A stretch of DNA of 64,000 nucleotides from JADKAV01 sp963732355 (GCA_963732355.1 CAVSZD010000010.1:434001-498000); one strand, 5' to 3'; positions 26,592 to 35,033 are shown, numbered from the stretch's first letter. Notes: generated by a model not told the origin, from the letters alone. Program-made: numbers and translations.

Positions 26592-26607
26592 TGTGACATA
26601 ACACACA
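26592..26607. promoter_or_regulatory. CRP/GlxR-like palindrome upstream of the transglycosylase gene
   Basis: The 16 bases TGTGACATAACACACA match the CRP consensus TGTGA-N6-TCACA at nine of ten half-site positions. It lies 60 bases upstream of the transglycosylase start and about 100 bases upstream of the TrkA-C gene on the other strand, so it could serve either. In M. tuberculosis a CRP site controls rpfA, another peptidoglycan-hydrolase gene. Only one site, inferred by eye. Confidence 0.35.
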
Positions 26608-26708
26608 TCGGCATGCATGTGCGGGAGGTTGAGGCTGGCGAGTCCTGACGGGTGCGGGTGCGAGCCATTCGGGTGTGTACCCTCCGGCGCGTACGGCACG
26701 ATGAGGGC

Positions 26709-27191
26709 ATGGAGGTTTCCGAGACACTTTTGCCGGGCGTGGGGATTCGCTACGAACTGGTGACCGCGCAGGGCCAGCACCTTGGCCTCATCGTCTACCG
26801 CGACGGAGGGTCGGAGATCATCGAGTACTCCCGCGATGACCCCGATGCCGCATCGACGATCTCGCACCTGACCCAGGAGGAGGGGGAGGTCATCTCGGAG
26901 ATCCTGGGGGCGCCAAGGTTCGCTCGAAAGCTGGCCGATCTCACCCGGGAGATCCCAGGGCTACACACCGAGAAGATCAGGATTCCATCGACGTCGCCCT
27001 TCGTCGGCGAGACACTGGGCCAGACGCGCTGCCGGACGCTCACCGGTGCCAGCATCGTGGCGGTCGTTCGTGGCGAAGAGGTCATCTCCTCACCACTGCC
27101 CGAACAAATCCTGCTGGCCGGCGACATTCTGGTGGTGATCGGGACGTCGTCGGGTGTTCGCAGAGTCCACGCGTTGATCGACGCTGACTGA
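26709..27191 (+). CDS. khtT: TrkA-C domain subunit of a K+/H+ antiporter (KhtT-like)
   Basis: A 160-residue cytosolic protein. The N-terminal part (MEVSETLLPGVGIRYELVT, SEIIEYSRDDPDAAST) matches the KhtT/'potassium efflux regulatory subunit' N-domain. The C-terminal RCK_C domain begins PSTSPFVGETLGQTRC and ends GDILVVIGTSSGVRRV. In Bacillus, KhtT gates the KhtU antiporter in response to pH, and RCK_C can bind c-di-AMP. The stop codon overlaps the ATG of the antiporter gene, giving a two-gene unit. Confidence 0.87.
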   Translation: MEVSETLLPGVGIRYELVTAQGQHLGLIVYRDGGSEIIEYSRDDPDAASTISHLTQEEGEVISEILGAPRFARKLADLTREIPGLHTEKIRIPSTSPFVGETLGQTRCRTLTGASIVAVVRGEEVISSPLPEQILLAGDILVVIGTSSGVRRVHALIDAD

Positions 27192-28363
27192 TGAAGGGCG
27201 AGCCTGCTTTCCTCATCGAGCTGGGGTTCCTGTTCATCCTGCTCGGCCTCTCAGGGGCACTGGCTCTGCGGATCGGGCTGTCGACAGCCCCGCTGTTCCT
27301 GCTTGCCGGACTGGTGATAGCCGAGGGTGGCCCTATCGAGCTCACGTCCTCCGAACCGTTCCTCGATTCCGCGGCGGCCGTGGGCGTGGTCCTGCTGATG
27401 CTGGCGCTGGGCCTGGAGTTCTCAGCCGAGGAGTTCACCGCTTCGATCCGCAGACATGCGCCGAGTGGGGTGGTGGACTTCGTCCTGAACGCCCCTCCCG
27501 GTTTCATCATGGGTCTGGCGCTGGGCATGGATCTCGCGGCGTGCGCCGCCCTGGCCGGGATCACCTGGGTCTCTTCCTCCGGGATCGTGGCGAAAGTCCT
27601 GGGTGATCTGGGGCGACTGGGCAACCGGGAGAGCCCTGCAGTGCTGTCGATCCTGGTGCTGGAGGACGTCGCGATGGCCGCATACCTTCCGGTGCTGGGT
27701 GTCGCGCTGGTGGGCGGGGGGCTACTGGCGGGCGGTCTGGGTGCACTGCTGGCCGTGACCGCAGTCGTCCTGGTGATCTTGATCGCCCAGCGAGGTGAGC
27801 GGCTGGCAGAACGCCTGATCAACCACGAGGACGACGAGCAGGTTCTGCTGCGCGTGCTCGGCCTGACGTTGTTGGTGGCCGGTGTGGCCGAGATGGCTGG
27901 GGTCTCGTCAGCCGTCGGAGCATTCCTGGTCGGGCTGGCGATACCGGCGGGGGCTGCGAAGCGGGCACGGAAAGTGATGAGTCCACTTCGGGACCTCTTC
28001 GCGGCTGTGTTCTTCCTCGCCTTCGCCAGTCAGACGACATTGGCCTCTATCCCCGGGGTCCTTCCCGAAGCCGCCCTGCTGGCGTTCGTCACGGCGATCA
28101 CCAAGGTGATCACGGGGTGGTACGCGGCCGGGCGCCAAGGAGCCGCGGCCAAGGGCCGGATGCGGGCGGGCACCGTGTTGATAGCCCGCGGCGAGTTCAG
28201 TGTCGTGATCGCCGGCCTGGCGGTGAGTGCGGGCTTCACCGATGTCGGACCGCTGGCGACGACGTACGTCCTGCTGCTGGCCGTCAGCGGTCCGATCATC
28301 ACCCGCTTCGCGGACTCCTTGGCCCGCCCTTGGGTCGGCGCGCCGGTGACCGCTGCGAGGTAG
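27191..28363 (+). CDS. khtU: CPA2 family K+(cation)/H+ antiporter (KhtU-like)
   Basis: A 390-residue membrane protein with about twelve helices. It shows the CPA2 pattern: FLLAGLVIAEGGPIEL near helix 2-3, LALGLEFSAEE, WVSSSGIVAKVLGDLGR (helix 5-6 region) and ARGEFSVVIAGLAVSAGF. No C-terminal TrkA-N domain is attached; the preceding TrkA-C subunit supplies regulation, as in KhtTU. It expels K+ (or other monovalent cation) in exchange for H+. Start ATG at 27191 overlaps the khtT-like stop (TGATG). Confidence 0.9.
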   Translation: MKGEPAFLIELGFLFILLGLSGALALRIGLSTAPLFLLAGLVIAEGGPIELTSSEPFLDSAAAVGVVLLMLALGLEFSAEEFTASIRRHAPSGVVDFVLNAPPGFIMGLALGMDLAACAALAGITWVSSSGIVAKVLGDLGRLGNRESPAVLSILVLEDVAMAAYLPVLGVALVGGGLLAGGLGALLAVTAVVLVILIAQRGERLAERLINHEDDEQVLLRVLGLTLLVAGVAEMAGVSSAVGAFLVGLAIPAGAAKRARKVMSPLRDLFAAVFFLAFASQTTLASIPGVLPEAALLAFVTAITKVITGWYAAGRQGAAAKGRMRAGTVLIARGEFSVVIAGLAVSAGFTDVGPLATTYVLLLAVSGPIITRFADSLARPWVGAPVTAAR

Positions 28364-28366
28364 CGG

Positions 28367-28483
28367 CTACTCGGACGCGGCCTCGAGTTGTTCGACGCCA
28401 TCGCTGAGGTGCTCGAGGGTGCTGCTGGTCGCCAATTCGTCGGTTCCGAGATCGAAAACCTCGGGCGGTGTGAATGCGTTCAT
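28367..28483 (-). CDS. possible 38-residue acidic peptide
   Basis: A short frame with sequence MNAFTPPEVFDLGTDELA followed by TSSTLEHLSDGVEQLEAASE. It lies alone in the 245-base gap between the antiporter and reductase genes. AAAGG sits eight bases before the ATG and third positions are mostly G/C. The Asp/Leu/Glu-rich start resembles leader peptides of modified peptides only loosely, and no Cys is present. Could be spurious. Confidence 0.3.
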   Translation of the reverse strand: MNAFTPPEVFDLGTDELATSSTLEHLSDGVEQLEAASE

Positions 28484-28608
28484 GATCGTGCCTTTCGCGT
28501 GGTCTGTTGGCCTCCGCCCCCATCAGTTCACGTTGAAGCACCCGTGCCAACCCTTACCGGCGGGTAACGGTCCGTTCGGTCGATTACTGGTGAGTATGGT
28601 TGCGCTTC

Positions 28609-29625
28609 GTGGAGGAACTTCGCTCGGACGTGCTTGTCGTGGGGGCGGGACCCATCGGTCTGGAGACCGCAGCGATCCTGATGGCCGAGGGCTTGGAGGT
28701 CACGGTCCTGGACGCCGGTCCGATCGGAGCCACCATCGCCCGGACGTTCCCCGCCCATACCCGCTTCTTCACCTCCCCGGAGAGGCTCGAGCTGAGCGGG
28801 TGCGCCATTGACGCGCCGTGGCAGGAGAAGCTCACCGGTGAGCAGTACCTGGCCTATCTGCGCCAGTACGTCGCCACACATGGCATCCGTGTGCACACCT
28901 TCACCGAGGTAGTCGCAGCGCAACCGGACGAACGGCGGCTCTTCACGCGCACGCTGTCAGGACGACGCGAGGTCTTCACGGCACACTGGCTGGTGCTGGC
29001 GACAGGGGGAACCCACGAGCCGCGAACCTTGGGCGTGCCGGGGGAGACCCTGCCACATGTCCGCGCCCATCTCGACGACCCCCATCGTTACGCCGGGCGT
29101 CGCGTCGCAATAGTCGGTGGCAGGAACTCAGCAGCCGAATCCGCGCTTCGCTGCTACCGGGTCGGTGCCCAGGTGCACCTGGTGCATCGCGGTCCCGCCC
29201 TGCATGACCGGGTGAAATTCTGGCTGCGTCCAGAGGTGGTGTCGTTGCTGGCAGAAGGGCGCATCGTCGGCCATATTCCAGACGAGATCACTGAGATCAC
29301 GGTTGACGGTATTCAGTTGCGCAACGGGCCCTTCGTGCCTGTGGACGATGTCATCACGCAGATCGGGTACCTGCAGGATCCGCAGATCTTCCACATGCTC
29401 GGCGTCCAGGTCGACGGGCCGCAGTCGGCACCCGTGTTCGACGCCTCGACCATGGCGACGGCGGTGCCCGGCGTCTTCGTCGTGGGTACCGCAACTGCCG
29501 GGACGCAGGACAGATTCGGGGTGTTCATCGAGAACTGCCATGATCACGGACACCGCGTTGCCGCTGCGATCGCCGGGCGGTCCGCGCCCGCGGACCGTGC
29601 TCCTCGGCCATTGCCGGAGGTCTAA
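28609..29625 (+). CDS. FAD/NAD(P)-dependent oxidoreductase (YpdA-like)
   Basis: A 338-residue flavoprotein. FAD-binding LVVGAGPIGLETA is at the N-terminus and a second nucleotide-binding motif VAIVGGRNSAAESALRCY lies near residue 170. It ends with the FAD-binding GVFVVGTATAGTQDRFG. No CxxC pair is present, so it is not a thioredoxin reductase; the order is that of YpdA bacillithiol-disulfide reductases. In Actinomycetota bacillithiol is absent, so its thiol substrate is uncertain (mycothiol or another). GTG at 28609 chosen; TTG at 28600 possible. It overlaps the convergent GNAT gene by four bases. Confidence 0.83.
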   Translation: MEELRSDVLVVGAGPIGLETAAILMAEGLEVTVLDAGPIGATIARTFPAHTRFFTSPERLELSGCAIDAPWQEKLTGEQYLAYLRQYVATHGIRVHTFTEVVAAQPDERRLFTRTLSGRREVFTAHWLVLATGGTHEPRTLGVPGETLPHVRAHLDDPHRYAGRRVAIVGGRNSAAESALRCYRVGAQVHLVHRGPALHDRVKFWLRPEVVSLLAEGRIVGHIPDEITEITVDGIQLRNGPFVPVDDVITQIGYLQDPQIFHMLGVQVDGPQSAPVFDASTMATAVPGVFVVGTATAGTQDRFGVFIENCHDHGHRVAAAIAGRSAPADRAPRPLPEV

Positions 29626-30089
29626 GCCAGCGCCCGCAATGCATGGCCGTCCATGCGCTGGACGGTCCACTCATCCATGCCGACGGCACCGATACTGCGG
29701 TAGAAACCCAAGGCCGGTTCATTCCAGTCCAGGACTGACCACTCGAGCCGGGCGTATCCGCGTTCCAGGCAGATGCCGGCCAGCGCCGACAGGAGTGCTT
29801 TCCCGGCCCCCCGGCCACGGGCATTCGGGTCGACGTAAAGGTCCTCGAGGTAGATGCCGTGTGTGCCTTCCCAGGTGGAGAAGTTCAGGAACCAGACGGC
29901 CATACCGATCACGCGTGAGTCCTGCTCGGCCACGTGGGCGAAGAGATGGACAGGTTCCTCGAACAAGGCGGTGTGGAGCTGTTCGCTGCTCATCTTCACG
30001 GCATCCGGTTCCCGCTCGTACACCGCGAGATCGTGGACGAATGCCAGCATCGCTGGGAGGTCTTCGGGGTCAGCCACACGGATCCGCAT
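29622..30089 (-). CDS. GNAT family N-acetyltransferase (diamine/spermidine acetyltransferase-like)
   Basis: A 155-residue GNAT protein starting MRIRVADPEDLPAMLAFV. Acetyl-CoA loop PNARGRGAGKALLSAL is canonical. The flanking YLEDLYVDP and the ending LEWSVLDWNEPALGFYRSIG match the spermidine/spermine N1-acetyltransferase subgroup. It could acetylate polyamines or other small amines; not proven. Transcription points away from the bfd iron box, which is about 110 bases upstream. Confidence 0.83.
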   Translation of the reverse strand: MRIRVADPEDLPAMLAFVHDLAVYEREPDAVKMSSEQLHTALFEEPVHLFAHVAEQDSRVIGMAVWFLNFSTWEGTHGIYLEDLYVDPNARGRGAGKALLSALAGICLERGYARLEWSVLDWNEPALGFYRSIGAVGMDEWTVQRMDGHALRALA

Positions 30090-30198
30090 GTACCCATTAG
30101 CGCAGTTGACCACGGCGGGGCCTGGTGGCACCCTGCGCCTTCGCTGGCTGAGCCTGGTTTCGTATCGCGTTCGGCCGGGTACCACGACATGGGAACTA

Positions 30199-30217
30199 TT
30201 AGGTAAGGTATACCTAA
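30199..30217. promoter_or_regulatory. DtxR/IdeR-type iron box upstream of bfd
   Basis: TTAGGTAAGGTATACCTAA is a 19-bp palindrome with perfect 7-bp arms around a 5-base centre. It matches the DtxR/IdeR consensus TTAGGTTAGGCTAACCTAA at 15 of 19 positions. It ends six bases before the AGGAGGT ribosome site of bfd, so Fe2+-loaded regulator there would most likely repress transcription. The sequence resemblance is direct; the regulator and its direction of action are inferred. Confidence 0.8.
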
Positions 30218-30237
30218 CTAACCAGGAGGTCCGGGCG

Positions 30238-30423
30238 ATGTATGTGTGCATATGTCACGCTGTGACGGACACCGATGTGCAGCGCTCTTTCGACTTGGGC
30301 AACCGTTGCGCCGACTCCATCGCCGACCACACGGGGGCCTCAACCGGATGTGGTTCGTGCCGCGAGACCTTGTGCGACAAGGTGTCGGCCCTGGAGTCCA
30401 ATCTGCTGAGCAGTCGGTCCTGA
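30238..30423 (+). CDS. bfd: bacterioferritin-associated ferredoxin
   Basis: A 61-residue [2Fe-2S] protein beginning MYVCICHAVTD and ending with TGCGSCRETLC, the CxC...CxxC arrangement of Bfd. Bfd delivers electrons to the Fe3+ core of bacterioferritin to release Fe2+. AGGAGGT lies seven bases before ATG, a strong ribosome site. The upstream iron box and the bfr gene 21 bases downstream indicate an iron-responsive operon bfd-bfr(-zwf). Confidence 0.95.
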   Translation: MYVCICHAVTDTDVQRSFDLGNRCADSIADHTGASTGCGSCRETLCDKVSALESNLLSSRS

Positions 30424-30444
30424 TCCGCCGATAGCCTTACGGCC

Positions 30445-30924
30445 ATGCGAGGCGATCAACAAGTCATCACCTATCTGAACGACCAGCTCACCGCGGAACT
30501 CACCGCCATCAACCAGTACTTCCTGCATGCGCGCATGCAGCACAACTGGGGGCTCACGAAGCTGGCCGCCTACACCGAGCACGAGTCCATAGACGAGATG
30601 CATCACGCGCAGGTGCTCATCGACAGGATCCTGTTCCTTGAGGGCCTGCCGAACCTGCAGCGTCTCGGGACGGTCCGGATCGGCCAGACTGTGGCCGAGC
30701 AGTTCGCAGCCGACATGCAGATCGAGGTCGAGGCTCTGCAGCGGTTGCGGGCAGGTATCGATTACATGCGCTCGGTCGGGGACGTCACATCCGCGAAACT
30801 CTTCGAGACGATCCTCGCGGACGAGGAAACACACGTGGATTATCTGGAGACCCAGCTCGAACTGCTCGACAGGCTCGGCGAGGCCCTGTACTTGCAGAAC
30901 GTGACGGAGCACCCTGCGCCGTGA
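30445..30924 (+). CDS. bfr: bacterioferritin
   Basis: A 159-residue haem-containing ferritin of normal length. Ferroxidase ligands are visible as E18 (LTAELTAINQ), the ESIDEMHHAQ helix with E51 and H54, and EETH near residue 127; M52 is the probable haem ligand. It stores iron as a mineral core and detoxifies Fe2+/peroxide. Directly follows bfd. Its stop codon overlaps the GTG of the zwf-type gene (GTGA), so the three genes are likely one transcript. Confidence 0.96.
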   Translation: MRGDQQVITYLNDQLTAELTAINQYFLHARMQHNWGLTKLAAYTEHESIDEMHHAQVLIDRILFLEGLPNLQRLGTVRIGQTVAEQFAADMQIEVEALQRLRAGIDYMRSVGDVTSAKLFETILADEETHVDYLETQLELLDRLGEALYLQNVTEHPAP

Positions 30925-32298
30925 CTGCTTCGGATGCATTGGTCGTTTTCGGGATCACCGGGGACCTGGCCAAGAGGATGACGCTGAAGTCGCTGTACCT
31001 GCTGGAAGCCGCGGGTCGGCTCGATGTGCCAGTGGTCGGAGTGGCAGGAGACGCCTGGAGTCTGGACCACTTGGTGCGCCATGCGCGCAAGTGCGTCGTG
31101 GACGCGGGCATCGACTTGGACGAGGCGGTGTTCGACCGGTTTGCAGCCCGCCTCTCCTACGTCAGCGGCGACTTCGCCCAGGACGCCACCTACGCGAAGG
31201 TCAAAGCCGCTGTCGGCCGCGCTAAGGCGCCCATGTTCTACCTCGAGGTGCCACCCTCCTTGTTTGCGATGGTCGTCGAGGGCTTGCACGCAGCAGGCCT
31301 CACGACAGAACTCGAGGGTGGTAATCGAGAAGCCGTTCGGACACGACACGACCTCTGCCCAGCAATTGAACGCCACACTGCATCAGTACCTGGACGAGCC
31401 GCAGATCTTCCGCATCGACCACTTCCTGGGGAAGATGTCGGTCGAGGACATCCTGCACCTGCGCTTCGCCAATGTGATGCTCGAACCGTTGTGGAACAAC
31501 AAGTACGTGGACAGTGTGCAGATCACCATGGCCGAGGATCTGGACGTGGCTGACCGGGGATCCTTCTACGACGATGTGGGAGCTTTGCGCGACGTGGTAC
31601 AGAACCACCTCATGCAGGTGCTCAGCATGGTGGCGATGGAACCGCCTTCCGGGCACAGCCTCGACATCGTCAACGACCGCAAGTGGGATGTCTTCCAGTC
31701 GATGCCCGACATCGATCCAGCCCACTGCGTGCGGGGCCAGTACGTCGGCTACCGAGACGTGGACGGAGTTGCCGCGGACTCGATGACTGAGACCTACGTT
31801 GCGCTGCGCCTGGAAATCGACAACTGGCGCTGGGCTGGTGTGCCGTTCTTCATAAGGACGGGCAAATGCCTGCCGGAGAAGGTTACGGAGGTGCGGCTGG
31901 TATTCAAGCGGGCCCCCTCACTGCGGTTCACCTCCAAGAACCACAAGTTGGCGGCCAACCAGATGGTTCTGCGCATCGACCCGAACTCCGGGTCGTCGTT
32001 GATGCTGAACGCCCGCGACCCTGACGACGACGCCCTTCGCCAGATCCATCTGGACATGGATTTCGCCGACGAGGGCGGGGCCGGGCCCACACCGTACGAG
32101 GAACTCCTGTACGCGGCGTTGCGCGGGGACCAGTCGAACTTCACCCGCCAGGACTCCGTGGAGGAGACGTGGCGGATCGTGCAGCCGCTGCTGGACCAGC
32201 CACCCACGATCCAGCAGTACCAGCCCGGCAGCTGGGGGCCGGGCGCCGCCGATTCCCTGATCCGCCACTGGGGCGGCTGGCATCAGCCTTGGCTGTGA
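30921..32298 (+). pseudogene. zwf: glucose-6-phosphate dehydrogenase, one frameshift
   Basis: From GTG 30921 the frame gives the NADP fold (DALVVFGITGDLAKRM) to about residue 125 (FAMVVEGLHAAGLT). The rest of the enzyme continues in the +1 frame: SRVVIEKPFGHD, FRIDHFLGKMSVEDIL (catalytic RIDHYLGK-type), FIRTGKCLPEK. The shift lies between about 31298 and 31318; one base too many there restores a 458-residue protein of family length. If real, the gene is broken after 125 residues. G6PD makes NADPH from glucose-6-phosphate. It starts inside the bfr stop codon, tying NADPH supply to iron release. Confidence 0.87.
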
Positions 32299-33125
32299 TC
32301 GCGGGCCAGTCGCAGCGCGCCGATCACGCCGGCGTCGGTCCCGAGTTCTGGGGACCGCAGATCCGGCACAGGCATGTACCCGGCGAGGGACTCGCGCCAT
32401 AGCGCCGGTACCAGTCGGTGCAACACTTCGCGGCTGCCCACCCCGCCGCCCATGACCACGCGCTGCGGCATGTAGGTCAGGGCGAGGTTGTGCAAGCCCC
32501 GCGCCACAAGTGAGGCCTGCTCACCCCAGACGGGGTGATCGTCAGGCAGGTCCTGGGCCGGCCGACCGGCTCTGGCCGCCAATGCCGGTCCGCTGGCAAG
32601 CCCCTCGAGGCAATCGCTGTGGTAGGGGCAGATCCCCGACAACCCGGCGGTGGGAATCAGCATGTGGCCCGCCTCGGGATGTCTGGTTGTAGTTGCCAGC
32701 CGGCCATCAACGACGACGCCAGCGCCGATGCCGGTCCCGATCGTGACGTACACCATGGATGAGACCCCGCGGCCGGCCCCGTAGTGCAACTCGCCCAGCG
32801 CTGCCGCGGACACATCCAAGGTGATCGCTATCGGCACATCTGGCAACAGTCGCTGCAACTGGCCCACGATATCGGCGTCCGCCCAGCCTGGTTTCGGAGT
32901 CGTCGTGACGTGGCCGAATTTGGGGGAGTCGGGGTCAGTGTCGAACGGACCGAAGGATCCCAAGCCCAGCCCCTCTACCGGGTATCGACCGATGAATTCG
33001 GCGCACGCCGCAATCAGGTGTTGCGGATCAGCGCCGGTCGGCACCTGCGTGCGGGCCACGATTTCATCCGGGCTACCCACAGCGCAGACGGTCTTCGTGC
33101 CCCCGGTCTCGATGCCGGCGAACAT
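32283..33125 (-). CDS. ROK family sugar kinase (fructokinase/YdhR-like)
   Basis: A 280-residue ROK kinase. ATP-binding GIETGGTKTVCAVG is at the start and IGTGIGAGVVVDGR lies in the middle. The zinc-site region HPEAGHMLIP plus GICPYHSDCLEG has His, Cys, His and Cys ligands. The N-terminus FAGIETGGTK and the CPYH...CLEG pattern are closest to the Bacillus YdhR fructokinase branch rather than glucokinase. The ATG at 33125 was chosen; longer frames have no family similarity. It overlaps the convergent zwf gene by 16 bases. Confidence 0.88.
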   Translation of the reverse strand: MFAGIETGGTKTVCAVGSPDEIVARTQVPTGADPQHLIAACAEFIGRYPVEGLGLGSFGPFDTDPDSPKFGHVTTTPKPGWADADIVGQLQRLLPDVPIAITLDVSAAALGELHYGAGRGVSSMVYVTIGTGIGAGVVVDGRLATTTRHPEAGHMLIPTAGLSGICPYHSDCLEGLASGPALAARAGRPAQDLPDDHPVWGEQASLVARGLHNLALTYMPQRVVMGGGVGSREVLHRLVPALWRESLAGYMPVPDLRSPELGTDAGVIGALRLARDHSQG

Positions 33126-33204
33126 GGCCCCAACAGTAGCGCTGAGCGAGCGCCCGGTCGCCTTGGAGTACCCTTCTGGGAAGGCATTGCCGGAGGTAGA
33201 GATC

Positions 33205-34044
33205 GTGAAATGGCTGTTGACGGTAGTCGTCCTGTTGGGGACGCTGGCTGCTCCGGCGACCGCGGTCACCGCGGCCGACCCCGATGGGATCCCCGTGAAG
33301 GGCGCCGATGCCTCCTGGCCGAACTGTCCGAAAGGGATGGGTATCCCGTCGCGCCGGACCAAGGGCCTGCCCATGCCGACCGCCGATGCGAAGTTCGTGA
33401 TCCTGGGACTGACCAACGGCCCCGGCTTCTACCCCAACCCCTGCATCGCACGCCAGGTCAAGTGGGCATCCGAGCGCGGGATGTGGGTGGGCACCTACGC
33501 CATGACCACGTTCCCGAAGGCCAAGCAGATCAAGACCTACGGTGATGACGGGCCTTGGGCGCCCACGTCGGGAGCGAACCGGCTTCGTAACGCCGGCTAC
33601 GCGCAGGCCACCTTCAACCTGGCGACGATGCAGCGAGTCGGCCTCACCAACACGTTCATCTGGGTCGATGTCGAGCCCTATCCCGTGGCGCCCTGGACCT
33701 CGCAACGCAAGCGCAACAAGGCGGTCCTCGACGGTGTCCTGCGCGGTTACGACGACGCGGGTCTGGATGTCGGCTTCTACACCTCGCCCGGGCCGTGGAG
33801 CGACATCATCGGCTCAGCGCGCTACGGGCTGCCCGAGTGGCGCACAGCAGGTGGGCATCCGTGGTCCCGGACCGACTACTCAGATGCCCGGCGGATGTGT
33901 CGTGTCAGTTCGGTGCAGGGTGGCAACATCCTCGTGGCCCAGTGGTGGGACACCAAACGCGATCATGACCTGCTGTGTCCCCAGGCGCGCACGCGGGTTT
34001 GGCGCGACCGGCTTTTTGTATGGATGTCAGAGGAGAACCAGTGA
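33205..34044 (+). CDS. secreted glycoside-hydrolase-like protein (GH25-like fold)
   Basis: A 279-residue protein with a signal peptide (VKWLLTVVVLLGTLAAPATAVTA). It is followed by a TIM-barrel-like domain: GADASWPNCPKG, FVILGLTNGPGFYPNPC, FIWVDVEPYPVAPW (acidic D-x-E in a strand, as in GH25 lysozymes), DVGFYTSPGPWSDI, ILVAQWWDT. Several Cys suggest disulfides. Probably acts on cell wall, but the exact class is uncertain. GGAGGT sits eight bases before GTG. The stop overlaps the next gene's GTG (GTGA), so the two exported proteins are co-expressed. Confidence 0.75.
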   Translation: MKWLLTVVVLLGTLAAPATAVTAADPDGIPVKGADASWPNCPKGMGIPSRRTKGLPMPTADAKFVILGLTNGPGFYPNPCIARQVKWASERGMWVGTYAMTTFPKAKQIKTYGDDGPWAPTSGANRLRNAGYAQATFNLATMQRVGLTNTFIWVDVEPYPVAPWTSQRKRNKAVLDGVLRGYDDAGLDVGFYTSPGPWSDIIGSARYGLPEWRTAGGHPWSRTDYSDARRMCRVSSVQGGNILVAQWWDTKRDHDLLCPQARTRVWRDRLFVWMSEENQ

Positions 34045-34772
34045 ACAGGATGTGGGTAGCGGCCATCGCGTCGGCTATTGCGGTGCCCGCCATGGCAGCA
34101 GTGGCCCAGGCGGCCCCGCCGCCGGTGAGCACGTGTTTCACCTACTCAGCCGACCAGTGGGTGCAGAGTGGCTTCAGCGCCACCCCCGGCGACTGCGCGG
34201 TGGCTCACAACGGCGAGGTCTTGGGTGTGGTGACCATCCCCGCCGACGTGGCGGCTGGGGGTTACTCCGCCGACGCGGTGAAGGCGTGGGCCTTCCGGGA
34301 ATGCCAATCGGTTGCCGTGAACTATGCCTGGAGCAAGACCAAGCCCAAGTACCCGAAGAGCAGTTACGTCATGCCACGCTCCGCTCGTCTGAACGTTCAG
34401 CTGCCAACCGTCGATCAGTGGAACGCCTCGGAGCGTTGGGCTGCATGTCTGGGGCAGAGCCGCAATCAGAAGCTGACGGCGGCTGCGGGCCGCACCGGAT
34501 CGGTCAAGGGACTCGGGTTGAAGCCCTACGTGTGCCTGAACCCGCTTGGTTGGAGTGGCATGAAATGTGGCAAGCCTGACGCGGTGCGACTGACCAACCA
34601 GGTGTGGATCTCGTCCGGGCAGTACGTGGGGACCAAGAAGATGCTTTCGAAGACTCAGAAGGCCTGCCAGAAGTTGCGAAAGAAGGGCTGGACCCTGCGC
34701 ACCTGGTACGTTCCCGGCGCGGCAGCCTGGGACCGGGGCAACCACTACGGATTCTGCGAACTGGTCAAATAG
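34041..34772 (+). CDS. secreted septum-formation-domain-like protein
   Basis: A 243-residue protein. It has a signal peptide (MWVAAIASAIAVPAMAAVAQA), then a domain with STCFTYSA, GDCAVAHNGEVLGVVTIP, FRECQSVAVNYAW and RWAACLGQ. The 'DC..xH..EVxxVV' spacing matches the Septum_form family, in which paired cysteines form disulfides. The C-terminal half (LKPYVCLNPLGWSGMKCGK, CQKLRKKGW) repeats the pattern. Overlaps the previous stop by GTGA. Function is uncertain; the family name comes from a cell-division phenotype. Confidence 0.65.
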   Translation: MNRMWVAAIASAIAVPAMAAVAQAAPPPVSTCFTYSADQWVQSGFSATPGDCAVAHNGEVLGVVTIPADVAAGGYSADAVKAWAFRECQSVAVNYAWSKTKPKYPKSSYVMPRSARLNVQLPTVDQWNASERWAACLGQSRNQKLTAAAGRTGSVKGLGLKPYVCLNPLGWSGMKCGKPDAVRLTNQVWISSGQYVGTKKMLSKTQKACQKLRKKGWTLRTWYVPGAAAWDRGNHYGFCELVK

Positions 34773-34805
34773 AAACTTCCGCTTACTATTTGTCTTGTCA
34801 GAATC

Positions 34806-35033
34806 ATGTTCGTCACCGAGAATATAAACATGAACCGTCTTTCGAAGACCGAAGTCAGCATGATCATCCTCGGCTTGTTGTACGTCATCTCTCCGTTCGA
34901 CTTCATCCCGGAGATCATCGCGGGACCCCTGGGCATCGCCGATGATGCTGCAATCCTGGGTCTGATCGCAGCCACCGTCATGCGGGCTGCCGGTCGCCAG
35001 CAGGTGGTTCCGGTCCACAGCCAGAGCCAATGA
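34806..35033 (+). CDS. DUF1232/YkvA-like small membrane protein
   Basis: A 75-residue protein with the DUF1232 motif LLYVISPFDFIPEIIAGPLGIADDAAILGL, which forms two membrane-inserted helices. The family is widespread and uncharacterised. Two starts are possible: ATG 34806 or ATG 34830 (MNRLSKTEVSM). Neither has a clear ribosome site. The stop overlaps an ATG at 35030 of a short frame of doubtful reality. Confidence 0.72.
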   Translation: MFVTENINMNRLSKTEVSMIILGLLYVISPFDFIPEIIAGPLGIADDAAILGLIAATVMRAAGRQQVVPVHSQSQ

